From a virus, in IMG/VR virus record IMGVR_UViG_3300035688_000028, positions 1 to 37,607 of that record: a DNA stretch of 37,607 nt, one strand, 5' to 3'. The notes under the pieces were generated by a model. The model did not search any database. It had not been told where the DNA came from and saw only the letters and a program-made list of their open reading frames with translations. This document shows, in pieces, positions 7,206 through 15,518 of the stretch. The position numbers and the translations under genes were made by a program. Positions within the stretch are counted from its first letter, which is position 1. Each line of letters opens with the position of its first letter.

Positions 7206-7666
7206 TTTACCTCCAAGTATAAGTTTCCAATAATAGGATCGGCGGCAGCATCGCCATTCAATCCCACAAATTTAATAAAAACATCGCCCTTCGCACCTAC
7301 AGGTACATTTTCCCAGGCTGTGACTTTCGTGCCAATTGTTCCCATTGCAATTTGATTGGCCGTCAGAGTTACATAGGCGCTATCATCCGTGCTATATTGA
7401 GCATAGATGACCGAAGTCGCCGTGCCTACCGTGGATACACGCGCCGATATCCTGATTTGGGTCGCATTAGTCAAATCAAACTTACCGCGTCTGTGAACTG
7501 CGCCAAATATCTCAGTCAAAGCCGCGGGTTGATTCGTCCACGTCACATTGCCAATATTGAATGGTATGACCAATGGCACAAATAAATGGTCGGCGTTCCA
7601 TTGATCGGGCGATGGGTAATCCAAATTGCCCGGCCTGATATAAGTCGAGTTATGTTTAATAGCCAT
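7202..7666 (-). CDS. Tail-associated beta protein, 154 aa
   Basis: This beta-rich protein follows a GAGG ribosome site. The middle part (RGKFDLTNATQIRISARVSTVGTATSVIYAQYSTDDSAYVTL, residues 60-101) reads as a jelly-roll or fibronectin-like beta-sandwich of the kind found in carbohydrate-binding and fibre proteins. There is no signal peptide and no catalytic motif. Its place in a run of short beta proteins between the tail tip and the large adhesins suggests a virion protein. No family name is justified. Confidence 0.65.
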   Translation of the reverse strand: MAIKHNSTYIRPGNLDYPSPDQWNADHLFVPLVIPFNIGNVTWTNQPAALTEIFGAVHRRGKFDLTNATQIRISARVSTVGTATSVIYAQYSTDDSAYVTLTANQIAMGTIGTKVTAWENVPVGAKGDVFIKFVGLNGDAAADPIIGNLYLEVK

Positions 7667-7682
7667 GTTTGAACCTCTTCAT

Positions 7683-8108
7683 TCAAGACAACAGTAGCAT
7701 CCCGTTTGCGTGGAATGTCAAGGTATAGTTTCCACCGTTTGAGTTTGTGGCTATCTCCCATAGAATGCATACCCATTTTGGAGTGGTCGTGTCATCATAC
7801 AGACGCGCCTCAAGGATGGTTGCCGCACCCAATGATGTCCAAACCACATTTGTGCCATCATCATCCCAGGAGGCGCGGTTATTCGCGTCATCCTGTGCCA
7901 CTACAGGCGTACCAATGGACTGGCCGCCCGCCACATAGTTAGCGGCCACGATTTCATTCGTTACAGAATAAGCCGTATCCGCACCGTCGGGACTTGCCAG
8001 AGCGGTATCATAGAGCGCCACTTTGAATGTGTCAGAGTTGCAGTCTATGGTTTTGAGCAAAAGTTGCTCCTTAAAGTTATTGAGCACCAAAGCATCTCCC
8101 TCAGCCAT
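7683..8108 (-). CDS. Phage structural protein, 141 aa
   Basis: The start at 8108 is fixed by AAGGAG seven bases upstream; an in-frame codon at 8201 has no such site and would run into the HNH promoter. The protein starts MAEGDALVLNNFKEQLL and contains FKVALYDTALASPDGADTAYSVTNEI, a signature I associate with small virion proteins in many siphophages. C-terminal beta strands (ATILEARLYDD, GGNYTLTFHANGMLLL) fit a tail-fibre accessory or capping protein. The function is not established. Confidence 0.7.
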   Translation of the reverse strand: MAEGDALVLNNFKEQLLLKTIDCNSDTFKVALYDTALASPDGADTAYSVTNEIVAANYVAGGQSIGTPVVAQDDANNRASWDDDGTNVVWTSLGAATILEARLYDDTTTPKWVCILWEIATNSNGGNYTLTFHANGMLLLS

Positions 8109-8124
8109 GTTATATCTCCTTATT

Positions 8125-8135
8125 TGTGGTAAAAT
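8125..8135 (+). promoter_or_regulatory. Extended -10 promoter of the HNH endonuclease gene
   Basis: TGTGGTAAAAT matches the TGTGGTATAAT motif seen at 1314 and 20847. The predicted transcription start (about 8142) falls on or next to the ATG at 8143, and no Shine-Dalgarno sequence is visible, so the message may be leaderless. Confidence 0.55.
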
Positions 8136-8142
8136 TATTTTT

Positions 8143-8706
8143 ATGGATAAAACAATTTCCGAAAAACAATGTTCCAAATGCAAACGCACTTTTCCGGCCA
8201 CACTTGAATATTTCCAGAGTCAGAAGCAAAGAAACCGCAAGGATGGCCTTCATAGTTGGTGTAAAGAATGTAAACACATCGATTCCAGAAAGCGCAGTAA
8301 AGATTACTACCAAGCCCATCGCGAGAAAATCATTGCGGATGTCAAAAAGCGAGATCAAGTTGATCCAGAAAAGCAGCGAGCACGTCACAAAAAATGGTAT
8401 CTTGACCATAAAGAACTTTCTAGTCAACGTGTGAAAAAGAATGCCAAAGATCTTCGACTTTTGGTAATAACTCATTATGGTGGGCATTGTCAATGTTGTG
8501 GAGAATCTCGTCTTGAATTCTTAGCAATAGACCATATTGCAGGTGGTGGCAATAAACATCTTGCCGTCATTGGCCGTGGAAATCTCTATCGCTGGTTGCG
8601 TGATAATGATTTCCCCGAAGGATTTCGTGTTTTGTGCCATAATTGCAATATGGCATTGGGTTTCTATGGTTATTGTCCACATACATTTTCACCTCTTTCT
8701 AATTAG
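8143..8706 (+). CDS. Free-standing HNH homing endonuclease, 188 aa
   Basis: Residues 6-45 carry a zinc-ribbon-like module (QCSKCKRTF ... WCKECKHIDSRK). The C-terminal half is an HNH nuclease: CQCCGE, then LAIDHIAGGGNKH, then LYRWLRDNDFPEGFRVLCHNCNMALGFYG, with the expected His-Asn-His and four Cys. It is the only gene on the plus strand inside the late minus-strand operon, it has its own promoter, and it overlaps the 3' end of its convergent neighbour by 8 bases. These are the marks of a mobile homing endonuclease inserted between structural genes. The start at 8143 is chosen over an upstream in-frame ATG that lies inside the opposing gene. Confidence 0.88.
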   Translation: MDKTISEKQCSKCKRTFPATLEYFQSQKQRNRKDGLHSWCKECKHIDSRKRSKDYYQAHREKIIADVKKRDQVDPEKQRARHKKWYLDHKELSSQRVKKNAKDLRLLVITHYGGHCQCCGESRLEFLAIDHIAGGGNKHLAVIGRGNLYRWLRDNDFPEGFRVLCHNCNMALGFYGYCPHTFSPLSN

Positions 8707-8950
8707 CTTTTCCAACTAATTGAGCCGATTTCAATCCTATATTGATTGGCTCCGGTTCTGATATTCCGAGGCGTTGCCTTTCGGTACGCTCAGCCTCGGT
8801 TAGTTCCTTATCCAACCCTATGAGTTGGGCTTTATAATGCACCAACACATCGTGCTGGCGTGGATCATCGTCGCCTATCTGAATCAATTCTCGAATAAGT
8901 CCATCACAGACAGTACGCCTTATCCGAAGTTCCTGTATAGTTCGTGTCAT
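8699..8950 (-). CDS. Small coiled-coil tail-region protein, 83 aa
   Basis: AAGGAG precedes the start. The protein is helical and charged (TIQELRIRRTVCDGLIRELIQIGDDDPRQHDVLVHYKAQL), predicted as a helical hairpin or coiled coil, with a short C-terminal tail ISEPEPINIGLKSAQLVGKAN. It resembles small proteins found downstream of Gp37-like tail genes in other phages and may be an assembly factor or tail-tip component. Its last 8 bases are shared with the end of the convergent HNH gene. Confidence 0.65.
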   Translation of the reverse strand: MTRTIQELRIRRTVCDGLIRELIQIGDDDPRQHDVLVHYKAQLIGLDKELTEAERTERQRLGISEPEPINIGLKSAQLVGKAN

Positions 8951-8973
8951 CCTGTCTCCTTCTGAATTTAGCC

Positions 8974-9411
8974 TTATCGTACAATCTCATAACTCAATGT
9001 GAATGATGCCATTTTCCCATTTACATTTGTCCAAGAACTCCAACTACCGTAATAGGGATAGCGAGCAACGTATAAGATATTATCCCCGGTCAGGATAAAT
9101 GCAGCTCCATGTGTGCTCACGTTGGTACCATTATCATAGATCATTGCAGCGTTTATCCAGATCATATTGGTAACGGTTGCTGCGATGAATGGCAGGGTCA
9201 TCGTAAAAAAGGTTTCATTACTTGTGCCTGGCGCAGTCATATAAACAAATAATGTACACATTCTTCCGACCAGGACATAGCGACAGATAGCGGTGGGATC
9301 AGCCGAGAAGCCGGTAAATGCGGGCATCCAAACACCACTGGAATAATCCGCACCGCCAAACGAGTGCATGTTGTCAATCTCTCGCTGAAGCCGATCAATC
9401 GCGTCAAACAT
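8974..9411 (-). CDS. Tail-tip / fibre-like protein, 145 aa
   Basis: A short N-terminal helix (MFDAIDRLQREIDNM) is followed by an aromatic-rich beta domain (SSGVWMPAFTGFSADPTAICRYVLVGRMCTLFVYM ... GKMASFTLSYEI). The helix-plus-globular-beta layout is typical of small trimeric fibre tips and of phage proteins downstream of the Gp37-like gene. GAGG lies just before the ATG. No catalytic motif is visible. The family is not recognised. Confidence 0.65.
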   Translation of the reverse strand: MFDAIDRLQREIDNMHSFGGADYSSGVWMPAFTGFSADPTAICRYVLVGRMCTLFVYMTAPGTSNETFFTMTLPFIAATVTNMIWINAAMIYDNGTNVSTHGAAFILTGDNILYVARYPYYGSWSSWTNVNGKMASFTLSYEIVR

Positions 9412-9417
9412 ATTGCC

Positions 9418-10590
9418 TCACAGCCACGCCTGGTACTCGCCGCGGAATAGGCAGGTCACATCTTCCTCGCCGTTCTGTATCTTTATGTCTAGAGCGTCTA
9501 AATGGCAGTCAAACTGCTGTCCCCATGCGCTGGCTGTAATATAATCGCCATAGCCGTAATGTTTCCCATATAAACATCCTTCAGTTTGGATCATATTCGC
9601 AGTAAACAGTTTCTTGGGCCGGTTATAACGGAGCTGCGAATTAGTGTACGCGGTTTGTTGCGCGGCAGTGCCAGAAGCCGCGGGCGGTATATTCCTCATG
9701 ATGCGCCCAAATAGACTGATGCCCTCACGTTCTGATGAAAAAGTTGGCACGCCTGCCCCGCTTACGAGATAAGTTGCTTCATTGTTATGGTCATCCTCAT
9801 AGTGGCAGGCCAGGACGTTACCGACTTCGGGGCCGATCAACAGCATGTTACTGGTCGATGCGCGCCGGTCTAGCCCGCGCTGGCCCGTGTACGTGCGGAA
9901 CTGCATTGATTGCCCATCGCTCACAATATCGAATGCCAGGTAAGTGCCCAATGTAGCCGAAGCCTGTGCAATCTCCTGCATGACCTGAAGCACATTGCGG
10001 TTCTGGAATTTCTTTGTAGTCTGTGGCGCAGAGGTCAGGTTTACTTGCTGGGTGATATAGGAATCCAATCTGAAGCCAACGCCAGTACCAGCTGGGGTAT
10101 TACCGTACGCGGCGGTAGCTACAGTATCGGCATTAGCGCCCAAATAGTTACAGAATATATCCTTAAGCACATCGTCTGCTTCTTTGGCTACGCTGACATT
10201 ATAGTAAGCAGCCAACGCAACCGTATCGGGAACAGCCGTGCGCCGGTTGAGTAAGCTAATGGTATCCTCGCCGGTGAAGGTCATGGTCTGACTTCCGTCC
10301 TCTGCCAAGTCCCGCTCCACCTTGCGGATGAAGTAAACGGTTTCGCCGTCCAGATATAGTGGGGAGCCGTTGACGGATCTCCAAAATTCGACACGCCCAT
10401 CAATGTGGAATTTGTCCCAACTATTGACGGTTTTGATGATATCACTATCTGACATCACCAACTTACATGCACCAACATTGTTTACTGAGCGCGTATATTC
10501 AGCGCTGACGAAGTTATCTATCGAGGGACACAATTGGACCCCGGCGGCGTCTTTCAGTACGATCTGGTAGGAATTCGGCGTTAACGTCAT
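9418..10590 (-). CDS. ReqiPepy6 Gp37-like siphovirus tail protein, 390 aa
   Basis: This resembles the siphovirus ReqiPepy6 Gp37-like family, a tail-hub (Tal-like) component. Family-like features are an N-terminal beta domain (YQIVLKDAAGVQLCPSIDNFVSAEYTRSVN), GETVYFIRKVERDL, TFTGEDTISLLNRR, FQNRNVLQVMQEIAQASATLGTYLAFDI and a C-terminal barrel. The start at 10590 was chosen because its ATG overlaps the preceding stop (ATGA); a start 15 codons upstream lies inside the preceding gene. It would sit at the tip of the tail tube below the distal tail protein, as gene order also suggests. Confidence 0.8.
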   Translation of the reverse strand: MTLTPNSYQIVLKDAAGVQLCPSIDNFVSAEYTRSVNNVGACKLVMSDSDIIKTVNSWDKFHIDGRVEFWRSVNGSPLYLDGETVYFIRKVERDLAEDGSQTMTFTGEDTISLLNRRTAVPDTVALAAYYNVSVAKEADDVLKDIFCNYLGANADTVATAAYGNTPAGTGVGFRLDSYITQQVNLTSAPQTTKKFQNRNVLQVMQEIAQASATLGTYLAFDIVSDGQSMQFRTYTGQRGLDRRASTSNMLLIGPEVGNVLACHYEDDHNNEATYLVSGAGVPTFSSEREGISLFGRIMRNIPPAASGTAAQQTAYTNSQLRYNRPKKLFTANMIQTEGCLYGKHYGYGDYITASAWGQQFDCHLDALDIKIQNGEEDVTCLFRGEYQAWL

Positions 10591-13040
10591 GCTACACCAT
10601 CCGCGCTCCAAAAGGTATTGTTCCAGCACATCCATACCGCGGTGGTGCCGGCCCCGCCCGTCAGGTAGCCGCTGACGTTGTTGTTACCCGGCTGTAGATA
10701 CCAGTCCATGTTAGAGCCTTGCAGGATGTAGTTATTCAACGATCCTCGCCAGCTCGAGATGAAGTTGACCTGGCCTGGCATGAGTTGAAGCAAGCAAATC
10801 TCACCCGCCTGCAAGGTCAGGTTGTTGAAGTAAATGGCCCTGCCTGTGGTGTAGTTCATGATCTGGTACAGCGTGCCGGGGCCGGTCATGTAGAATAGTG
10901 GGTAGGTCTTAGTCGATGCGTTGGCCGAGATTGTGACGGTGGCAGAATAGGCGGTTCCGGTTTGATCAAACCCTAAATATAGGTTTCCGCGTGGGTCAAA
11001 AGTAAGCACACGAGCTATCGAAGCCGCTGGCAGTGTAATATCGGGTGGCATAAAAGCCGATCCCGTCCAGGTTACGAGTCCAGCAGTCACTGGCAATCCA
11101 CCGGCTGTTGTGAAACTTCCACCTATATATAATTTGCCGTTTTGATCGAGACCAAGACAAAATACATCATTGTTAACTCCAATACCTAAAGAAGTAAAAG
11201 CGGCCCCATTCCAACAGGCAAGATCAGCTATAGTTACTCCTCCCGCAGAAGTAAAATCTCCACCAACATACAGTTTTCCGTCAAGACCAAATACCAATGC
11301 ATAAACTTGATTACCACTCCCGGCCACACCTTTCGTAGTCCCGCCAAGTCCAACAAATGTCGCACCCGTCCATTTCGCAAGTCTATTGACGGTAACGCCA
11401 TTGGCAGTTGCGAATTCCCCTCCAAAGTACATAAGATTATCTGGCCCGCAAGTTACACAAAAACCTTGCGCGCTAAGACCCGTGCCAAGTGGCAACCAAC
11501 CCGAAGCCACTGACCATTTCGCGACATAAACTGTATCTGCTATTCCACCCGCTAATGTAAAAAGGCCTGTAGCATACAAATAGCCATCTTTGCCAAAAGC
11601 GAGACCCCACACGACTCCATTGCAACCCGTACCTAGAGCGTGCCATGTACCATCCCAATAAGCGATATTTAGAGTATTGGCTACGCCGCCTGCTAGGGTA
11701 AAATTTCCACCAACATATACTTTTCCATCCGGCCCTATCGCTATAGCATAAGCATCAGCCGGACCAGATAGACCTGTTACCCCCATAGCACTCCATGCTC
11801 CAGTCCATTTAGCGATGCCATTGACGGTTGTACCACCTGCTGTTGTAAAATTCCCCCCAGCATAAAGGCTCCCGTCTGGAGCGTAAGCCAAAGCTCTAAC
11901 AGCGAAGTCCATCCCGGTACTCATTGACGACCATATCCCCGCGTTATTACCAAACCCCCCGCGCTGCAAGATACAATTCGCATTCACCACGGCTTGATAA
12001 AAGGTAGAAGCGCCCGTGCCTAATATCTGTACCATTTGCCTATCATCGTACCAGCATGGGTCATCGGCAATGAAGCGGAGGCCAACCGTCATAAACTTCC
12101 CGCTGGGCGGCCCACTGAATGGAGCGCCCTCCAACCCCGCATCATACACGGCGTGGATGGTTAACGTAGTTGCGCTCACCATATCGTTATACAATAACTT
12201 CAGCGATTGCTCCGGCGTAACCAGATCATGCTTGAGCAAATCCTGGAGCAGATGAAACTTGGTGTGCAGACTGTCGATGGTTGTACCTGTCAATAGCAAC
12301 GTAACGGTAAACCCACGCGCCTGCTTGACCGTGCGTTGGTGCATGGAGCCACCCACCAACCCAAATGGCATGGATACATTCTTGAACGGTGGCATAGATG
12401 CGCCGCTAATGCCCAATATCGTTTTAGCAATTGTATTGAAACCTACGATAGCGCCACCCTCGCGGGACTGGTCGCTGCGTGTGCTGGTCGATGCTTGCCA
12501 TGTACCATTGAACCAGCAACCCGGTTGATCCCCGTCAATGTAGGTGGTTGTCTGTATGCCATCTTCCATTTGGGCGCAATCGAAATAACATGCACAAGCG
12601 GTATTATTGGAACCAAAGGCAAATCTTACACCACCTGCTGCTGCCACTTTAGTTACACTCAATCTTTGCCAACCGGCGGTCGTTGATGTAATAACAACAG
12701 CATTGCCACCGCCAAAATCTTCGGCTGACAAGATTATTGATCCTGATACTAGGCATATATAAAGTGACAAGCGATAAGATTGCCCATTAGTTCCGGCAAT
12801 ATCCTGATATATTCCACGATTACTATCGGCGGCTGACAATGCGACAGATGATGTGCCACGCCAGGTATATACATGATTTGCCCCAATTGTGGGCACACCA
12901 AAAGCCGTCCAGTTATTAGGAATAGCTCCCGTCCACAACTCGAATGATGAGTTCAGCACATAGTTCGTGTTGACGTAATAACTCGCGCCCGCGGTGGTGT
13001 TATTGGGGATCGGCTTGATGACTGAAAGATAATCGGCCAC
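10587..13040 (-). CDS. Distal-tail-like protein with inserted CBM-like and beta-propeller domains, 817 aa
   Basis: The gene starts with GTG at 13040 after GGAG. The N-terminal residues 20-190 resemble a carbohydrate-binding module (NSSFELWTGAIPNNWTAFG, then SYRLSLYICLVSGSIIL and TAGWQRLSVTK). Residues 200-340 read as a phage distal tail (Dit/siphovirus tail) domain: RTVKQARGFTVTLLLTG and MTVGLRFIADDPCWYDD. Residues about 365-680 are six to seven copies of a propeller blade with the pattern AIGPDGKVYVGGNFTLAGG--N-IA-WDG-WHALG. The last 120 residues return to a Dit-like C-terminal barrel. It lies directly after the tape measure, the standard place for Dit. The insertions suggest a tail tip that binds host polysaccharide. 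Confidence 0.8.
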   Translation of the reverse strand: MADYLSVIKPIPNNTTAGASYYVNTNYVLNSSFELWTGAIPNNWTAFGVPTIGANHVYTWRGTSSVALSAADSNRGIYQDIAGTNGQSYRLSLYICLVSGSIILSAEDFGGGNAVVITSTTAGWQRLSVTKVAAAGGVRFAFGSNNTACACYFDCAQMEDGIQTTTYIDGDQPGCWFNGTWQASTSTRSDQSREGGAIVGFNTIAKTILGISGASMPPFKNVSMPFGLVGGSMHQRTVKQARGFTVTLLLTGTTIDSLHTKFHLLQDLLKHDLVTPEQSLKLLYNDMVSATTLTIHAVYDAGLEGAPFSGPPSGKFMTVGLRFIADDPCWYDDRQMVQILGTGASTFYQAVVNANCILQRGGFGNNAGIWSSMSTGMDFAVRALAYAPDGSLYAGGNFTTAGGTTVNGIAKWTGAWSAMGVTGLSGPADAYAIAIGPDGKVYVGGNFTLAGGVANTLNIAYWDGTWHALGTGCNGVVWGLAFGKDGYLYATGLFTLAGGIADTVYVAKWSVASGWLPLGTGLSAQGFCVTCGPDNLMYFGGEFATANGVTVNRLAKWTGATFVGLGGTTKGVAGSGNQVYALVFGLDGKLYVGGDFTSAGGVTIADLACWNGAAFTSLGIGVNNDVFCLGLDQNGKLYIGGSFTTAGGLPVTAGLVTWTGSAFMPPDITLPAASIARVLTFDPRGNLYLGFDQTGTAYSATVTISANASTKTYPLFYMTGPGTLYQIMNYTTGRAIYFNNLTLQAGEICLLQLMPGQVNFISSWRGSLNNYILQGSNMDWYLQPGNNNVSGYLTGGAGTTAVWMCWNNTFWSADGVA

Positions 13041-13043
13041 AGT

Positions 13044-14990
13044 TTATACTCCAGGCGAATACAAGGCTCTCATAAGAGCGTAATCCGCGGCGACCTGTTC
13101 GTGGCGGGCATTGGAATTAATAGTCATGTTGTAGTGGTAGTTGTTAGTGATATTACCGGCTGCGCTGGGCGTGAGTATTTCGGGCCCCCTCTCGCCTACA
13201 AGTATAGATTGGTCTGCACCAAATGAACCACCAGACTCATAACCTTGAATTATCACCCATGCTGTGCCATTCCAGTGCCAATGACCTGCTCCACCTACAG
13301 CCGGTTGACCCTCATAATGATCGGGGGTTGCGCCACCACCACCCACATTCCAAGGTCCTCCCGCTTCGCCACCGATCTGATTAACACGCACATTGATATC
13401 TATATCTTTGCCGTGCAAGGCATCTATAACAGCCTGAAGTTCTCCTACCTTCTTTTTGTCAGCCTCTATTTTTTCGTCTAATTCACTATATTTAGTCTTA
13501 ATCTCATCCAATCTACCTAGATATTTGGCTTTGTCGGCTTCTGTTTGCGGGCTGTTCATGAATGCCCGGGTTGCGTCATCTATCTCTTTTGAACGGGTCT
13601 TAGTGTCTGCCGTGTGGGTTCCAAAAGCCTCATCCTGTATCTTTAGAGCTGCTAATGTCCTGTCGAAGCTCTGCCGCATTCCCTCAGCCGCAGATTGGGC
13701 CTCGCTTCCCATTGCAGTATTGAGATTTTGCTGGTCGGTTTTTAGTTGATTTTTAGCAGTATCTAAATTTCCTGTTGCGATGGTCAACTCGCCCGCAATG
13801 CGTTTCTGATCTTCTATCGCTCGGTTGAATTCCAATTCTTGGGTGGTAAGAGCGCCGGTGTTTGTGGTCTGTTGTTGCAGATAGAGATTGTTATTCTCGA
13901 CCGCCTTATTGGTCTTTTGGTATGCTTCAAATGCTTTTTGTTCTTCGGCAGTAAGTTCACGGGTTCCGGGAATAACGTAACCATAAGAATCAGCTAATTT
14001 CTTGTAACCTTCCTCTAATTCCTTAAGATGTTCTCTTGATGTTTGCGGTATCTCAAGTTCCCTTTTCAATCGAGCAACTTGATCCGCGCTCATGCCCGCG
14101 GCCACGCCGATGCTACCCATTAGCTTGTCCGGCTCTTGTTTCGCAAACCAATCCGTAGCTTTGTTTAGATCATCGAGTGCACGGATCAAATCTGGTACAA
14201 CCGAATTAGAAAAGTTGTTTCTAAAAGCCGTCCATTGATCGTTTAGGACATCAACTTGTCTTCGTAAGTCTTCGGCAGCCTGTGCTTGGGCCTCGGTAAC
14301 AAGCATACCTTCTGCTTGACTTGCGGCGGTTTCCCTAATTGCATCCCCACCCTCACGCAACATCGGTGTTAGCGCCGTCCAATTCCTGCCCAATAACTCA
14401 GTCATCAAGGCCGCTTGTTTTATCGGGTCTTTGATGGCATTATACCGATCGGCAATCTCCGCCAATGCCTCGATAGACGGAGCAGTGCCGCGCTTGACCA
14501 TCATCTGAAGCGCAGACGTTACCTCGCCCTGAGATATGCCGAAATCATCAGCCGTTTGGATTGCGCGGCTGGTCTCTTCAGTTGAAATACCCAGGTTTTG
14601 GGCTAGTTTGCGGACTTCAAGATCATAGGCAAGTGTGGCGCCTATAGTCTCGTCATAAACTTTTTTGACAGCCTGAATTGCCTGCTTAGCAATAGATAGA
14701 GCGCTGTTGAATTCTGTCCAGGCCATTGCTAATTTACTGGGTGTATCTTTTTGGGCTTTAAGTTTTTCCTGTTGTTCTACAAGCGCCGCGGCAGACACAG
14801 CGGCTTGCTTTTCAGCCTCAGACATTGAGGCGAATTTTGCCTTCGCCTCCTCCATAATCTTATTGTTCTGTTCCTGAATAGCAAGTTTAGCCAGCGCCTT
14901 ATTTAGGTCGTTGGTTGCAGACGTGGCTTTATTAAATGCACCAGTAAGCCCGTCTACAGCAGACAGTTCAATTTCTACTTTATTGGGCAT
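13044..14990 (-). CDS. Tail tape measure protein, 648 aa
   Basis: This long helical protein has coiled-coil regions rich in Ala, Lys, Glu and Gln. It starts MPNKVEIELSAVDGLTGAFNKA and contains the TMP-type stretch QNLGISTEETSRAIQTADDFGISQGEVTSALQMMVKRG at residues 130-168. Its C-terminus GYESGGSFGADQSILVGERGPEILTPS is the classic tape-measure ending. The tape measure fixes tail length and passes into the cell at infection. At 648 residues it predicts a short-to-medium siphovirus tail of roughly 100 nm by the usual length rule. No frameshifted tail assembly chaperone pair is visible between it and the tail tube genes (only 34 bp separate them). Confidence 0.88.
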   Translation of the reverse strand: MPNKVEIELSAVDGLTGAFNKATSATNDLNKALAKLAIQEQNNKIMEEAKAKFASMSEAEKQAAVSAAALVEQQEKLKAQKDTPSKLAMAWTEFNSALSIAKQAIQAVKKVYDETIGATLAYDLEVRKLAQNLGISTEETSRAIQTADDFGISQGEVTSALQMMVKRGTAPSIEALAEIADRYNAIKDPIKQAALMTELLGRNWTALTPMLREGGDAIRETAASQAEGMLVTEAQAQAAEDLRRQVDVLNDQWTAFRNNFSNSVVPDLIRALDDLNKATDWFAKQEPDKLMGSIGVAAGMSADQVARLKRELEIPQTSREHLKELEEGYKKLADSYGYVIPGTRELTAEEQKAFEAYQKTNKAVENNNLYLQQQTTNTGALTTQELEFNRAIEDQKRIAGELTIATGNLDTAKNQLKTDQQNLNTAMGSEAQSAAEGMRQSFDRTLAALKIQDEAFGTHTADTKTRSKEIDDATRAFMNSPQTEADKAKYLGRLDEIKTKYSELDEKIEADKKKVGELQAVIDALHGKDIDINVRVNQIGGEAGGPWNVGGGGATPDHYEGQPAVGGAGHWHWNGTAWVIIQGYESGGSFGADQSILVGERGPEILTPSAAGNITNNYHYNMTINSNARHEQVAADYALMRALYSPGV

Positions 14991-15024
14991 GTCATCTGCC
15001 TATAGCCGGACAAATAATATCCAA

Positions 15025-15492
15025 TTAGGTGTGGGCGGCGATTGCCCAGTCCGGGAGTGCGCTGCCAGGGAACAGGATCAAGTCAAACGAGAATGTACCC
15101 GCTTCGGGGTTGACCATCAGGTTCGTTACCAGCACACCATTAGCCGTGGTCCCTGTAACACCGAAATTCGGTTCACCAGCTTCCCAGGTGTGCTGAATGC
15201 CCTGGCGATAATCAAATGCCAGTGGCACACTCTTGCCGACCACGCCGGTGATTACAGTGAATGCACCCGTGGTAGCGGTCGTATCGAACGGCGAGGTCAC
15301 AGTCATCTTGAAGTTGGGGGTATCCGGCAATCCACCGTGCCCGGGGTCCTGGGTAGCGGTCAAGTCAACCACCGGGTAATCAATCCCAGCTCCTGCTAAA
15401 CTTATGATTGGGATTTGTGTCAGAGAGGCGGCTGAATTGTCCAAGAAAAACGTCGCCCATCGATCCACAGTTCTACCGTAAATTGGTGCCAT
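15025..15492 (-). CDS. Tail tube protein paralogue, 155 aa
   Basis: AAAGGAG precedes the start. This beta-rich protein lies just upstream of the tape measure, the usual position of a major tail protein. Its start (MAPIYGRTVDRWATFFLDNS) and the stretch TQDPGHGGLPDTPNFKMTVTSPFDTTATTG match the next gene upstream (MPGRTIGRWIRTYIDG and SDEGNGGLPDMPTVSLGDM), so the two are paralogues. Tail tube subunits stack as hexameric rings around the tape measure. Which of the pair is the major subunit is unclear; the other may be a tube-terminal or decorated form. Confidence 0.7.
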   Translation of the reverse strand: MAPIYGRTVDRWATFFLDNSAASLTQIPIISLAGAGIDYPVVDLTATQDPGHGGLPDTPNFKMTVTSPFDTTATTGAFTVITGVVGKSVPLAFDYRQGIQHTWEAGEPNFGVTGTTANGVLVTNLMVNPEAGTFSFDLILFPGSALPDWAIAAHT

Positions 15493-15518
15493 ATCTTATC
15501 TCCTTTATCTGAATATAA

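Noticed and set aside
8110-8493. Open frame of 127 codons on the minus strand across the HNH gene
   Set aside because: It is antisense to a clear HNH endonuclease with conserved motifs.
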